Assembly: GCA_010645155.1 (NCBI GenBank)
Contig: CM021320.1
Location: 7,826,270 to 7,890,269 of the forward strand
Source of the DNA: Tigriopus japonicus
Lineage: Eukaryota > Arthropoda > Copepoda > Harpacticoida > Harpacticidae
DNA: 64,000 nt
Direction: 5' to 3'
Below, piece by piece: positions 21,475-33,981 of this stretch (the first letter of the stretch is position 1; each line of letters starts with the position of its first letter). The translations under genes were made by a program, and so were the position numbers. The notes beneath the pieces are model-generated. The model saw only the letters and a program-made list of their open reading frames with translations. It made no database searches and had not been told where the DNA came from.

Positions 21475-24400
21475 ATGTTTTGCTTTACCCTTTTCCTACT
21501 TGGTTTCTCGTCCTCATGGGTACAATGTACTGATCTTCGTACCTTGTTGTATGATCCCGATTTCATTGCCATCACCAAACCGGGCGCTACGCCTGCTTTC
21601 ACCCATGAGCCTGTTTCCAATCAAATTCTACCTCATTTCGAATCCCAACCCATTCCCCTCCGATTTCGACGAGATATTACTGAACCCACAAGTCAAAGTC
21701 GAAGTGTGGAGTTTCTCTTAGAAGAGGCCCGACGTCACGTGGAACCGGAGGTTTTGTCCCAATTGGATCTGACCAAAGACGAGGATCGGAAACGGTTGCA
21801 AGCCCTCGTGGATGAAAAACAAGCCCAAGGAGCCAAATACGTCTATCAGGTGGAAGTACAGGTAATTTGGGTGCATTCATCCAAAAACGATATGAAATAC
21901 TAGAAAAAAAGCAAACACAATGAACGGGGCTCGAGGTTACTTGACAAAGTAACTTTGATTTCAAAGGATTCAATTTCAAATGCTATCACGAGCAAAGTGA
22001 TTTGGTGGCTCTTTTCGGGGTTTTGCTTGTCGGCGTCACAGAAATTTTCTGGCTGCGGCAAATTTGCTCAAAAGAAAAAAAGCGAAGGTGGATTGGTTTC
22101 GAAACCAAGTGACCACAAGCCGGGCTACAGCATTTTTCTCATTTGTTACAATTTCAAGTCATGCACATGCATCGGGTCGTGCGACAGTTTTCACGTAGTC
22201 ATGGATTTGGAAATAGTGCCATTTACTCGATCGTACAAAAGGAGTGAATTGCAGTTCCAACTTATTGATTGTGGTGCAAAAGGCATTCAGTCAATTGCTC
22301 AAGATAACACTAAACACCTTCACAATGCAACCTAATCATTGGGAAATGGGAAACAAACCTCTCCCACATTGGCATCACCCGTCACCACGCAGTTTTAAGA
22401 GCTGAAGTATCTGAGAGTTGCTTTTGTAATAAGTAGGGCCCGGAAATAATTTTTTTCAATATAAAATATTTTGAAAATATTTCTCCGTTTTTGCTCGATT
22501 TTTAATTATTTTGTCTGTTTCAAGGAAAAAACAAATATTTTCTCGAATATTTGAGTCAGAAAACATATTTCAGGCAAAATTGAGGAAAATGAGTAAATGA
22601 ATGACCAATGGTCAAGAGGGCTTACCCAAAATACAAAACTCTCTACAAAATGGGATTTGTTTTGAGATTAGACATTCACATCCAAAACTACTGTCAAACA
22701 CGAAAAAACTGCGCCAGCTATTGAGGCAAATTGAAAATTGTATAGGTAAATAAATGAATGTCAAGTATGCCTCCAAAAACGGCCAAATGCATCAAATTCA
22801 CCCAAAACAAATTTGGAAAATCGGTACACACAGACAAAAATACCAAATAATGGCGTTGTCAAAAAAACTATTTCTTAAATATCCGGCATTTTTTTCAAAT
22901 ATTTAGCAAATACCTAGGGCTTTTGAATAAAATATATATTGGATATTTTGACACTTTTTTGGAAATAATTTTCCGGGCTCTAGTGATAAGCAAAAATTGG
23001 GGCACAGTCTCGCCTCAACAGGGTCTCCAATCACCTTTTGATTCTAAATTTCCATGTTCTCTTGTCTGCGTTTTAGGATGAGATCAGCGATTCATATCTT
23101 GCCCGAACCGAAGAACGAGACGGTTTAACTACCACAGGGTCATATTCCTACAGCGATGGTTATTTTGAGCACACGGGTAAGCAGGCTCAGCAATAAAGTT
23201 CATGCCCAACATCCTAACTAAAGCCACACATGAATAGTTTTTCGTCCTTATTGCTCCACTGAGAACACCAAAGAAAGTGCCACAAGACTGTGAAAACAAG
23301 AAACTTTGATGAAAATGTAACATGCACAGGACTGAAAACATAAAATCAAGTGTACGAACAATTTCTTTGGCACAATTCTTAAGTAGTCTAATTTTAAATT
23401 AATTCGTCCTTCGAAATTATGATCGAAAAGACTCATTGAAAATTGATTTGTGGAATAGTTGTCACAAATATTTTGGAACAACACCGACCGCTTAAGTGCA
23501 CTTGATAATCAATGTTCCAATATTTGTTATCAAGTATGTAAGTATGTTTCAAGTGACATTGCATCGTTTTTTCCCGTGACAGGATTCAAATAAATATGCG
23601 TGCTTTGTCAACTTCAAACTGGTCTCAAAAATCTTTGAAATTTAAAACGACCTCTCTGGTTTGAAAAAAAGCGTTTTTCCTTTTTATGCTCCATCTATCA
23701 GAAGACAGGCTTGAATTCGTCCAGTTCCAGGTCCAGGCTTGGTCCAGGTTTGCCAGGTGGCAGTGATGAGTTGTTTCAGCATTAAGTAGTCCTTTTGGAG
23801 TTTCCAAAGCTTACAAGTCAATTCTTATCATAATTGACACTGGTCTCTCGCCACCTTTTCATCAATGATACATCTCACTCAAAATGTTAGTTTAGTTGCC
23901 GTCCATTTCCCTAAGTTACTTCATATGAAAGTTTGTGATGGCAAATTGCAATTAAAAGTACTAAGATGGACAATAATGTCACAATTGCATCCGTCTTAGT
24001 GACAAAAATCAAATTCTAAGCTCTGGGAACTCTAAATGGACTTCTTAATCCTGAAAAAGCTCACCACTGCCATTTGGCACCATGACGCGGTTCCAAGTGG
24101 GGCCATTCAAACTCTGTTCCATTCTCTTGTAAATAAAGTGGCTCTAAGCCGACTGTATTGCATGCACATTTTGAAACGTTAATAAGATTCCTAATCTGCC
24201 TTCCATATAAAAGCTGTCCCGATCATCAAACATTACTACTTATTTAAAGGATCTGATTTATTTTTAACATGATGAAACTTTCGCATGTGCCGAAGGATAT
24301 ATTCAGAATGTTATTTTCGCTCCAAGCATGTTGTTTATTTCAACGACTAAAAAGTCATCCCTGTTCAAAGATGCACCTTCTTCCATGTCCAATCTGTTTC

Positions 24401-25594
24401 GAACTGACTACCTGCAACATTCATGTGGTTGCTTTAGGTCAATGACCGGACTCTCAAGTTCATTTGGTGACCTATTGGTTCTTCTGTTCTTGTGTAGTAA
24501 GAAAAAGCCCCATCCCGTCCGTGATGCAGTTTTTTTTTTCAAGTTACGGTGCTTTCATCATTTCGGCTGCTGAAATTTCCTTCCACGGATGATGAACAAA
24601 GTGATCCTACTGTTTGAACCGACCTCCTTGGTCTTGCAAAGATCAAGCATGATTTTTTTCGAGGAAGGGTCGCCATTTCATTTGGACCTCGTAGAGACCA
24701 GCAGAAGGACAACCACTTAAAACTTGAAAGTCAATCCAATTGGCACCATACGTATTGCCACTTACCTTTGATTAACATTTCTCACAGCTTTGAACCGTCA
24801 TTCCGGGTTCGAAGTGGACTTGACCCTCGGACTAACTACGAATGTGCTACGTTGGTTGAGGAATGATTGGACATGTTGTACTTTACGCTGTACACGATTC
24901 CTCCAACCAATGCACCAAGATTTCAATTGAAAGGTCATCGTCGTTGTTGTCATCATCATCATCATCATGATCATGTTTCAGCAACCCACCATTGCTCCGA
25001 TTGGGCAACTGGGAACTTTGGCATTGGAAGCACATGGTTTCCATTACCTATGTGAATTTAAAGAAGCATGAGAGCCCCTCCGAATTTTAAAATGAACTTG
25101 AAACGAGCCATTTTTATCTTTGATGTTTTCCCTCAACTGACTTTCTCCTTTTTTTCATGTTTGCCCTCCGACTGATGCTAACTCAATTCATCATTTCGTT
25201 TTCCTGATTTTCACATTCGGTTCCTCATCAACCAGTCGCTTACATCGCTGATGCCAATGGCTACCGGGTGACCAAAATGGATTCCCGTCCAATCGGAGAC
25301 GGTCCGAAGCAAGACAAATTTGGTCGGGCCATTGTCCAATCCTACGTCGGAGGGGTTTCTACACAATATGCCATCAAAGCCGAGCCACTCAAAACTGATG
25401 ACACCAAGTCCGAGTTCCGTCAAGATGATCTTGGCCAATCGCCGTTATTGCCAGCTGATTCTCGATTAGTGGATTTCACCACGGAAGAATTTCCAGCCCA
25501 GAACATTCCGGATCTGACTCCTCTAGTTGCTCAACCCGTTGAGGTCGTGGTTTCGAGCCAGAAAACCGGCCAAAAAGCTAAAACTCGGAAATAG
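21475..25594 (+). CDS. RR-type cuticular protein (chitin_bind_4)
   Basis: Three exons, 21475-21861, 23077-23176 and 25236-25594 (introns 21862-23076 and 23177-25235; GTAATT...TTTTAG and GTAAGC...ACCAG), encode 281 aa. The start at 21475 has a good context (CACCATG) and opens a signal peptide, MFCFTLFLLGFSSSWVQC; an in-frame ATG at 21433 is less likely. Residues about 119-178 form the Rebers-Riddiford chitin-binding domain: YVYQVEVQ, then TTTGSYSYSDGYFEH across exon 2, and TVAYIADANGYRVT across the exon 2/3 junction, whose phase-1 codon (Val) confirms the splice. The protein should be secreted and bind chitin in the exoskeleton. Poly(A) signal AATAAA at 25673-25678. The long acidic/proline tail has no recognised domain. 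Confidence 0.9.
21862..23076 (+). other. Intron 1 of the cuticle protein gene
   Basis: A 1215-base phase-0 intron carrying a complete 549-base MITE (22434-22982). The donor GTAATTTGG is less canonical than that of intron 2. Confidence 0.85.
22434..22982. mobile_element. hAT-like MITE in the cuticle-gene intron
   Basis: A 549-base element with termini TAGGGCCCGGAAATAATTTT and (inverted) TAGAGCCCGGAAAATTATTT. Flanking direct repeats are GTAATAAG (22426-22433) and GTGATAAG (22983-22990), an 8-base TSD with one mismatch. The termini are those of the element at 57139-58058, so both belong to one family. Non-coding and AT-rich. Confidence 0.75.
23177..25235 (+). other. Intron 2 of the cuticle protein gene
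   Basis: A 2059-base phase-1 intron with donor GTAAGCAGG and acceptor CATCAACCAG. It contains a short (ATC)n run near 24950-24968. No other feature was recognised. Confidence 0.85.
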
Positions 25595-27632
25595 AGAGCT
25601 TCTGAAAACTCCATGACAATACCGCTTTTTTGGGCATTAATCGCATATCTATGATCTATCACCTGAATGAGGAATAAATACTGTGAGCATTGCATTGCAT
25701 TTGTCACGTACTGTATAAAGGGAGAGAAAAATGATCCACATTCAGGGATTCTTAACTGCGAATGTTGGAAACAGACCAAAAACCAAGTGTTTTAGAGTTG
25801 GAAAGATGTTGAAATCGACTCTGTCTTCTCAAACCATTTCACACGGTATGATGGAGTTTAAATCATCAAACAAAGTTGGATTGTCAAATCGGTTCATTGA
25901 TGCAAGAGTTATCCGTTCTTCTCCAGGTTCCACTTGAAAGCTATTATGTATGTATGTCTTTTCGGCACTCAAAAGACTTCTCCAATCGAGTTTTAGACAT
26001 TGTGAGGATCAAACCCTCTCCAAATTACTTGTACGTAAACTATGTATTCATGCAAGATTTGATTTTCGCGCACAATAAATCTGTTAGTTCCGGTTGAAGT
26101 GAGCGAACTCGCCTTCCCAGGAAGAAGAATGCTAGGAGGCATATCCTGTTTGTGGATGTTCGTTGTGAACGAACGATCTTGTGTTGCATTAACTACTATT
26201 AATGCTTGCTTTTATCTACACGAGATGGTCTGAGACACACTCCAAAGAACATTGATACATAATCATGGTTAATAACGAACCATAGCAAAGCATTTGCACT
26301 CACAAAACGCCGACTACGTTTGTGCATGTTGTTTCTTTCATGTATCATTCCTGTGCTATATTCAACGCGGTCATTCAAGGAGGAAGCATGCGTTGTTGAT
26401 AATACTCAGAAATCCTGCTTACTGAATTTGTGTTTGCACGTTCTACGTACTACTTGCCGAGAGGGTGAGAGGGGTGTGGGATCAATGTCCAATAATTCGT
26501 TAGATTTGGTTGACGGATTCCCTCCGTTTGGCGACATGTACAATAGCTTTAATAGTACAATGAATGCTCTAATGAATCCTTCCTAATGACTAAATTTTGC
26601 TAATCGTTCGACGTGGCTTTTTCAGTTAGAATAGCAATTTATCAGATAGATTTCCTCATTCCATACTCAGGCCGTGTAATCAAGGGCATGTGTAAGTTTT
26701 TTGAAATAATTAATTCAAGGGTGTCATTCATGTCATCACTGATGTCATCAAAACACATTTTCCCTGCATTCAAGGACCAATGATTAGAGGAGCAATGATG
26801 TTATCGTCATCATGTGAGCGCTTTTTCAACGACACACGTAGAATTTGGTCATCTTTTCATGGGACCTCTCAATGTACGGACCAGGTACGTCACCCCCTGG
26901 ATCGCGGATTCAATCGTGATCATTGAGATTGTTGGCCAGGAACCCAAAAAAAGTGTATGGCTTGAGATTGCTCAATTGTTGTCCACGCACGAAAATGGGA
27001 CCATATGTATGGCCAACCTGACAAAGGTCTTTTCCATGTCTCGCTGGATTACTGAGTCAACCAAACAATGGGTTAGTCGGGAATAGGGACGGGCAGGTAT
27101 CTTATCGCAATGCTAAATCCTTTCAAGGCTTCGTCGACAATGAGACTAAATTTCCCACCCTTTGAACATGTGAAATGAAATGGAAGTAAAAGAGCGGGAA
27201 AACAATGGTCGTGGTAGATTTCCCTTCCGTGTTACTAGTAATTGTCCGTACATTGAGGCATTTCTAACCCAGCCATTTGACTGACTAACAGACGATCGAT
27301 AACCAGCAACTGACGAACCCATTGGAAGCACAGGCTTTACACATGGCATGGTCCCAACGACTTGCTAAAATCTCCTCACAGACTCACTCATCACAATAGA
27401 AGGTATCATTCTACCAAAGAATCTTTTCCCTTTCCATTTTCCCAGCATCTGTTAACTGACTAGCTAGCAATCACTCAGCCAAGCCAGTCAGTCAGTCTGT
27501 CGGTCAGTCAGTCAGGCGGCCCCAGTCCCCGGTTTTTGAAGTTCTTCCAAGAACGAAAAAAGAACCCCAACTAATACTGAACACGAACAGGTGATGATGA
27601 TTGGAAACTTTTGTTGCCAAAGTACACAGACG
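25595..27632. other. Intergenic between the cuticle gene and PPWD1
   Basis: Apart from the poly(A) signal of the cuticle gene (25673-25678) and a CAGTCAGTCAGT-like tract near 27480-27515, I see only short open frames on both strands. Nothing here can be supported as a gene. Confidence 0.45.
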
Positions 27633-27638
27633 TTTATT
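27633..27638 (-). terminator. PPWD1 poly(A) signal AATAAA (minus strand)
   Basis: The plus-strand TTTATT is AATAAA on the minus strand, 34 bases beyond the PPWD1 stop codon, the normal position for a cleavage/polyadenylation signal. Confidence 0.7.
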
Positions 27639-27671
27639 CTTTTCAATAGCGCGTTTGTCAGCCATTCAACA

Positions 27672-29671
27672 TCAAAGCCGGACGGGGTTGCGTACGGACA
27701 CACTCACAATTGTGATTTCATCATAGGGTTTGTCCGTCTTGGGATGGACCTTGGCATTCGAGATGCTTTGAGCCACTTCCATCCCTCGCTCGACACGTCC
27801 AAAAACGGTATGTTTGTTATCTAACCACGGTGTGGGCACCACCGTGATGAAGAACTGGCTCCCGTTGGTGTTGGGCCCGGCATTGGCCATACTGAGTGTA
27901 TACGGACGATCGTGTCGCAATTTCGGGTGGAATTCGTCCTCAAATTCTCCGCCCCAAATCGATTCGCCGCCAGTTCCCACTCCGGTAGGATCTCCGGTTT
28001 GAATCATGAACTGCTTGATCACGCGATGAAAGATGTGTCCGTTGAAATAGCCTTCCTTGGCATGAACACAAAAGTTCTCTACTGATTTGGGACATTCGCG
28101 AGCGAACAACTTGCATTGGATATCCCCCACGGAGGTGTGCAAAGTGGCGCTTTCGTACAGCCGAGGAGCCCCTTTCTCTTCTGTGGCGGCAATGATGTCT
28201 TCCTTGGAAGGTTTCTCGTTGAACACATCTCGCTCGGCATCCACGGTTGAGGTGTCTTTAGGTTCACGTTTGCTGAAGCAATAGAACCGGTTCTTTTTGA
28301 CGGCGGTCACAAAGAGTGTAGGATCCACGACACCATCGTCTAGTGCCGGATTTTCAGAAGCCTGCACCTCAATCGAAGGTGCCACGTTATAGTTCCTCAC
28401 CAAGTCTTGAAATAGGGACACGTTTAGGAACCGGAGGTGCTCTGATTTGCCCAAGATGCGCTTGCCTTCATTTGAATACAGATTGACCACCTTGATCCCG
28501 GGGAGGGCGGCAAAAATGATGAAATTGCTCGTTTTATCGAAGATGATGTTGTTGTGACGAAGCCAATCGCCTTTCTCCAATTCCTTTTCCGTGGACACCT
28601 TTCGATTGAAATCCATAGCCGGAAACACTTGCTTCACTTGTTGCATCTCCATGTAGTGCTTAAGGCTTTCATCGATCACACAGCTCAGTTTCCCGCTCAG
28701 AAACTTGAAGATTCGAATCTTTTTATCCGCCCCAAAAGAGGCTAGGAGGTTTCCATTGGGCGACATGGTCACATTGAGAGGGTATGTCTTGCTTTTGGCA
28801 AACTCAAAGAGATCTGTGTCCAACTTTGATTCGAAATCCACGTTAGAAGGCATTTCGTAATCCCCTTTGGGTCCTGACCAGTACTCGAGCATTCCACCCT
28901 GATCTGCCGAAACGACCACATCATAGATGGGGTTATAAGCTAAAACAGTCACTGGTTTCATATGAATGCTAGGCAGGGTTTTTAAGGGGACACTCGAGAC
29001 ACTATTTCCATCGTAGATATGAATTCGGGTGGAATCGGCCTCAGCAATGGCTAAGGCGGGAATGGCATCTCCGGAGCGGTGAATCCAACAACAACATTCG
29101 GGGGTATAGCCTAAAAATAACAAGAGCAGGCCATTGAATGAATGAGGGTACGGGACAGGTTTCTGGGAACGTGGAAGAACGTACCGAGTTTGATCATGTT
29201 GATCATATCAAAGTTGATCACATCGAAGATTTTGGCATTTTTGTCCGTGGAAATGGTGCACAAGAGCGTTCCAGTGGGGTTAACATCAATGCCTTGAACA
29301 TTGCCCAAATGTGCCCGGAAATGCTTGACAAACTCGATTCCAACTTGACGTTTCTTCCAGAACTTGACATGGCCATCGACACTGGCAGTAATGACAAATT
29401 CGGTTTTGGCCGTGGCAACAAACGACATGACATCACGGTGCATGAAGCTCTTCTCGTAGGATTGGGCATCGGGCAGATGGCTCAAGTACAGCTTTTCAAA
29501 TTCGAGAACCTTTTTCTTCCGAACAGGAGCTGCTTCACTTGGCAGTGGTCCCACCCAATCATCGTCGTCGTCTTCCTCTTCGTCTTGATTGGTCTTGTCT
29601 TGGGGAAGATCTTCCTCAGTTTTCCGCTTTTTGATTTCTGGCTCATCGGTCCTTTGGTCTTTGTCATTCAT
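27672..29671 (-). CDS. PPWD1: Peptidylprolyl isomerase with WD repeats (PPWD1)
   Basis: Two exons, 29185-29671 and 27672-29110 (intron 29111-29184, phase 1), give 641 aa, close to the roughly 646 aa of vertebrate PPWD1. The acidic N-terminus ([12 protein letters not shown]) is followed by WD repeats from about residue 70 ([14 protein letters not shown], then [19 protein letters not shown]). The last 155 residues are a cyclophilin domain with the catalytic [15 protein letters not shown], the NGSQFFIT strand and the Trp of [13 protein letters not shown]. Catalytic Arg, Phe, Met and Gln are all present, so isomerase activity is expected. PPWD1 is a nuclear cyclophilin of the catalytic spliceosome. 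The splice restores GYTPEC at the exon join. Its start is only 210 bases from the NADSYN1 stop on the same strand. Confidence 0.93.
29111..29184 (-). other. PPWD1 intron
   Basis: A 74-base intron; on the minus strand the donor is GTACGTTC and the acceptor TTATTTTTAG. The exon join falls inside a glycine codon of the conserved NMIKLGY segment. Confidence 0.9.
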
Positions 29672-29756
29672 GGTTAGATACCTGAAAGATTGTGTCTGTG
29701 TGTCTTTACATTATTAAATTTCCTTGGAGAACAGACTCTCTTCAACAACATTTCGA

Positions 29757-29762
29757 TTTATT
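29757..29762 (-). terminator. NADSYN1 poly(A) signal AATAAA (minus strand)
   Basis: TTTATT on the plus strand is AATAAA on the minus strand, 120 bases past the NADSYN1 stop and only 86 bases upstream of the PPWD1 start. The 3' end of one gene and promoter of the next must therefore share this interval. Confidence 0.6.
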
Positions 29763-29881
29763 TTTGAACGTAACAATATAATGTGCGGGGTGCTGTTACA
29801 GAGCTTCTCATCACAAATATAAGTGGTGAGTAGGACTACGTGCTCGACTATTCGGCGGCGAGAAGGTTCAGTTCTCCTCTC

Positions 29882-32329
29882 TCATTGCAGCACTCGAGTA
29901 AGGAATGGACCTTCTTCGACGGCGGAAGATAAAGCATCCTTAGGTTTAGCATTGAGGTCCGTTAGAAGGCACTTTGACGGGACAATTTTAGCCTTTTTAA
30001 ACGAGGGACTCTCCTCGAGTTCATCAGAGGGCGAGGATTGGGGTTCATCGCTTTTAAGGGTGGCATTAGTGTCCGGAGATTCACTCGAGTGAGGCGCAAC
30101 CATGACCCCGCCAAAAACATTTGAGCCCGATCGAGCAAACTCTTTCGAGTCGGTTTGAAGTTCCGTTGGGCCTTTCATGCTCGAGGAGACGGTATTGGTG
30201 GAATCTTGTTGATCGCGATCAGCAATGGGCTTCAAGAGGCCATTTTTGAAGTGTTCCAGCTTCTGGTCGATGGCTCGGAATTGCCACGGCCAGTTGACGT
30301 TGTACAAAAATTGCCGGTGATCGAATCGATTATCATCCGGACTGTATACCTCAGCATGCCATGAGGGTGTGAGTACAGTCATCTTGTGACGGTTGATGGC
30401 ATAAAAGCGAAAGAAGAGCTTGACCTTTTTGGCCACCTCGTCTGGAGTACATTTGTCTTGCCACAAATGAATCAACTTGCAAAACATGGAATAGGGTCCA
30501 CAGTTTTGCTCTTTTCGTAATCGTCCATATATTGAGAGCTCTTCATAGGACATGCCCATATCCTGCTCGTCCGTCTGCGCAATCTGGCCGTCTTGGAGTG
30601 GTTCCAATTCGGCCGTTGGCTGAGCTGACAAGATCAAATCTAGAGCGGGCAAATTGAGGGTGGTGCGAGCTAGCGCCAAAAACCGCTTCAAATCGGTCTT
30701 GGAGATGCCTCCAATCGGGTTAATATCGGCACTTGAACAATCGTATTTTGTCATGTATCCCCTGAGAGCTTCGTCCACATTGGCCGAACCCAGAACAAGC
30801 AAGCCTCCCGGTCTCCCTTGGACGAGTAAAGCCAATTGGGCGAAGAGATAGGACAGCACCATGCGAACTCGAGCTTGGACGTTTTGAAGTGCCAGATTCT
30901 CCCGAACACTCCCTCCGCGGCTTTTGAATTTCGGAATCATGCCCATGGTGGTTGAGAAAATGCCAATGAGAGCGGTGACAGCCGTATCGATGGCAATGTT
31001 GAGATGGTACGATCCAATTTGTTTGGACAACGCTTTGGCTCGATCGCGCGTCTCTTGCGAGCTATTCTCACTGCCCATGTAGCAAGTGACGAAGATCCGT
31101 CGACAGAACTCTTTGGGATCTTGGGGCACGTATTCACTCTCACCCACCACCCGCCGTGCGTCAGTGAGGCACTGATCATCACCCTGACTGATGGCCTTGA
31201 CCACCAACGTGCACATGGAAAACACGATAGTGGCCGTGGAAGCCGAGTCCACGCCGCCACTCAAGGGTAAAAAGTAGCCACCTTGCCCGCTACGTCGAAG
31301 GTAGTCCCACAACCAACAAGCCGAGCCCAATAAAATTTCCTCCTCGGCAGGGTGATAGTTCCACACGATGGGCTGATAGGAAGGCAAGGCCAGGTCCGAA
31401 TCCACGGAGAGCGCGAATGGAACATCAACCCTCGGGAAGGACGGGGCTCGGGCGGCCTGAATGTTCCAACTGCGAATCCGGTGGCGATAGGAGCGAATGT
31501 CCTCGAGGTCAACGGTGGCCGTGGCCACTTCGACCTCTTCGATGGCGAATTGACGGGTTCGGTTGAGCATGTGCCCGTTTAAGTTAATGCAACTACAACC
31601 ATTGAAGTAGACGCGATCGCCATCGCCTCCGCGGAGGTTACTGAACAGATAGCAACCACCGGCCTTCATGGCGGCACTTTTGATGAGATCTACGGCCACG
31701 TAGGCCTTGCGAAGTTCCATGTAAGAGCCCGAGCCGTTAAGGATCAGCTCAACGCCGTCTAAGGCCATAGCGATATGGGGACTGGCTGGATTCCACAACT
31801 CCTCGCAAATCTCGTAGCCGATGACGGTGTCGACCGTGGCTAGGACACCATCGCCAAAAGGCACGCGGGTCTGTCCCGTAACCTCGCGAATCAGACGGGG
31901 CAAGTAGAAGTCTTCGAGGGTGCGGGATTGGGTCCAGGCCGTGAACCAACGGGTTTCGCGATAGTTGCCGTCATCGCACAATATCATCTTGGGTCGAATC
32001 AATAAGATCCGACCATTGAGAAAGGCCAATCGACAATTGTAGGTCACATTGCGGTGACGAATGGGGAGGCCCACGTCGACGAGAATGTCGCGACACACGG
32101 GCGACGTGAGCAATTGAGCCACGACTTGCCAGGCGTGCAAGAACGTGTCGCCCTCGTAGAAGTGATCTTGTGCGCTGTAGCCCGTGACTTCGAGTTCGGG
32201 GCCGCTGCGCAGACGGGCCCCGGCCTCGCGGGCCGCTTGGATCGAGGCCAAGATGCGCTCGAGGTTGCCCTCAAAGTCCAAGGCCCATTGATTGAGCGTG
32301 CACACGGCCACCTTGATTTTCCGTCCCAT
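29882..32329 (-). CDS. NADSYN1: Glutamine-dependent NAD(+) synthetase (NADSYN1)
   Basis: This intronless 815-residue frame starts [15 protein letters not shown], the eukaryotic NAD synthetase start. The N-terminal nitrilase/glutaminase domain keeps the Glu45-Lys114-Cys175 triad ([34 protein letters not shown]). The C-terminal synthetase domain carries the ATP-pyrophosphatase P-loop [12 protein letters not shown] (SGGVDS at residues 357-362) and [20 protein letters not shown]. It makes NAD from deamido-NAD, ATP and glutamine, the last step of de novo and Preiss-Handler synthesis, in the cytosol. It is about 110 residues longer than the human enzyme (706 aa); the excess is a serine-rich, apparently disordered C-terminal tail after [22 protein letters not shown]1 lies immediately downstream. 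Confidence 0.95.
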   Translation of the reverse strand: MGRKIKVAVCTLNQWALDFEGNLERILASIQAAREAGARLRSGPELEVTGYSAQDHFYEGDTFLHAWQVVAQLLTSPVCRDILVDVGLPIRHRNVTYNCRLAFLNGRILLIRPKMILCDDGNYRETRWFTAWTQSRTLEDFYLPRLIREVTGQTRVPFGDGVLATVDTVIGYEICEELWNPASPHIAMALDGVELILNGSGSYMELRKAYVAVDLIKSAAMKAGGCYLFSNLRGGDGDRVYFNGCSCINLNGHMLNRTRQFAIEEVEVATATVDLEDIRSYRHRIRSWNIQAARAPSFPRVDVPFALSVDSDLALPSYQPIVWNYHPAEEEILLGSACWLWDYLRRSGQGGYFLPLSGGVDSASTATIVFSMCTLVVKAISQGDDQCLTDARRVVGESEYVPQDPKEFCRRIFVTCYMGSENSSQETRDRAKALSKQIGSYHLNIAIDTAVTALIGIFSTTMGMIPKFKSRGGSVRENLALQNVQARVRMVLSYLFAQLALLVQGRPGGLLVLGSANVDEALRGYMTKYDCSSADINPIGGISKTDLKRFLALARTTLNLPALDLILSAQPTAELEPLQDGQIAQTDEQDMGMSYEELSIYGRLRKEQNCGPYSMFCKLIHLWQDKCTPDEVAKKVKLFFRFYAINRHKMTVLTPSWHAEVYSPDDNRFDHRQFLYNVNWPWQFRAIDQKLEHFKNGLLKPIADRDQQDSTNTVSSSMKGPTELQTDSKEFARSGSNVFGGVMVAPHSSESPDTNATLKSDEPQSSPSDELEESPSFKKAKIVPSKCLLTDLNAKPKDALSSAVEEGPFLTRVLQ

Positions 32330-33166
32330 GATGGTTCCCTTGATCCCGATTCAGTATTCAATCCTACAGTGGGTCTGTTAAATCGATTAGGATCAACTTA
32401 GCAGGGGCCCGGGTCTCTCTCAGTTTCTCTTTCTCTCCCACTCTGTGTCGGTGGGTGACCACTGACTCCTTTGCCCCTTTGACCCCCCTCCCCCCCAAGA
32501 GCCCGCCCCACCACGACCCAATCCAATCCACGTAGTACAGGCTGGGTCTTTATCGATCAAACGCGGACTCGGTGGCCTGATGAGCGAGCACGCACGCACG
32601 CCGGGAGTGGCAACGGCGAACTTGGCTCAGCGGGCATCGATCTAATAATTTACTCAGGGATGTTGGGACGAAGAATCGATGGATCGATGGATGGAGGGAT
32701 GGATCAATTCCGGCTAACCTGTCATCTGTGGACAAGAACCCTTTTTGGAACTCTGTTTACGAAAGCTGGCCAAAGATCCGGGGCACGCCTATCAATGCGC
32801 GGGGTCGGATCGGAGCGTCGATGAGGGCGAATAAAGTAGTGAAAAAGTAGCCGCGCGAACGAACGTTCACGGTTGAAGTCTCTTTCCAAACAACAACATC
32901 AACAATGAAAGAACGTGACGGAAAGCTTCGAAGTGGACACCTCGTCAACATGATAATTACAGGACTATTGGATTGAACTGGGCCCAAAAAGTAAAATAAA
33001 AATCGAAATGAGATTATTTGTAGTGATTTAGCACTGTCACTATCGAGAAAAATGGGAATCTTTTTCGATGGGCACGATCGTTTTCTGTTGGCTTTCGTAT
33101 CGAGCTCGGTCATGCTGAAAGTGACGACGGCGAAGATGGACGAGGACCGACCTAAAGAAGTCTGTA
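32330..33166. other. Upstream region of NADSYN1
   Basis: Contains a C-rich tract (about 32480-32520) and repeated ATCGATGGATGG units (about 32675-32705), probably promoter and 5' UTR of NADSYN1 transcribed leftwards. No gene was recognised. Confidence 0.4.
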
Positions 33167-33174
33167 GACCGACC

Positions 33175-33981
33175 TAGTGATGTGACTTGGGCAAGTAATG
33201 AGTCATCACAGACACCCAAGAACTGAGTCCTTCAAGCGCAACCAGTGAAATGGAAATCACGTGCAACCTTTGAGCTTTGATGCACAATATTTATGTTCTA
33301 ATGTGTCCAATATACCTTTAGAAGCTCGAAAATGGGTCACATGTTTGTGTCAGGGTGCAATTTCTGGAGCTGTATTACTAAGGTGACCTCCCAGTCTTAT
33401 GTACTGTGACCTCCCAGTCAGCTGCTCCTTAAAGGACCCAATACACCAAAACACTTGGCAAGCTCAAGGAACATTGGAAGATGCAATTGCCGGCAGTTGC
33501 TCTTGGAAGAGTTCAGATACTTGCAGTGTGACTTAGAAGAAAAAATGTCAAGTTGCATTTTCGATGATCTTTTGACCTTAATAATTTAGCAATAAATAGT
33601 GGAAGTGATACAAAAAATATTTCAATTTGGATAGCATTTGCAAAACCATGGCTTTTTTTTGTTTCGGTTCTAGGCCACACATGAATGCACTTTTGAGGCT
33701 AATCAAGACCGAGATTTAAGAATCGCACTTCCAGAACAATCTCGTTTACTCAGAGTTGCCGGCATGAAAAAGTAAAATGCCAAATTTTTTTTTTAGTATT
33801 CTCGAAATATTTTGCATTTCCCCATGTGAGAGAATTAAAGTGTGTAATTTTCTTAAAAATTTGGCAAACCTGTTAGCTGGGAAAAGTACTTGTACAAACA
33901 CCCAAGCTATGCCAAGCTTCTGCAAGCCCAAGCATTGTGCCAGTACAGCTTGCCCAATCTCTTGTTTGCCCCCCATCACTA
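33175..33981. mobile_element. hAT-like MITE family A, copy 1, TSD GACCGACC
   Basis: An 807-base element with termini TAGTGATG...CATCACTA and perfect 8-base direct repeats GACCGACC at 33167-33174 and 33982-33989. The interior matches the element at 35619-37309 in inverse orientation over most of its length. It carries an extra segment of about 200 bases near 33223-33425 and lacks about 95 bases present in the other copy. It retains the uninterrupted sequence into which the 36009-36986 element inserted in the other copy. Short open frames on it are shared between copies but show no known domain. Confidence 0.88.

Noticed and set aside
29138..29677. 179-codon plus-strand frame over PPWD1 exon 1
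   Set aside because: Antisense shadow of the well-supported PPWD1 coding exon.
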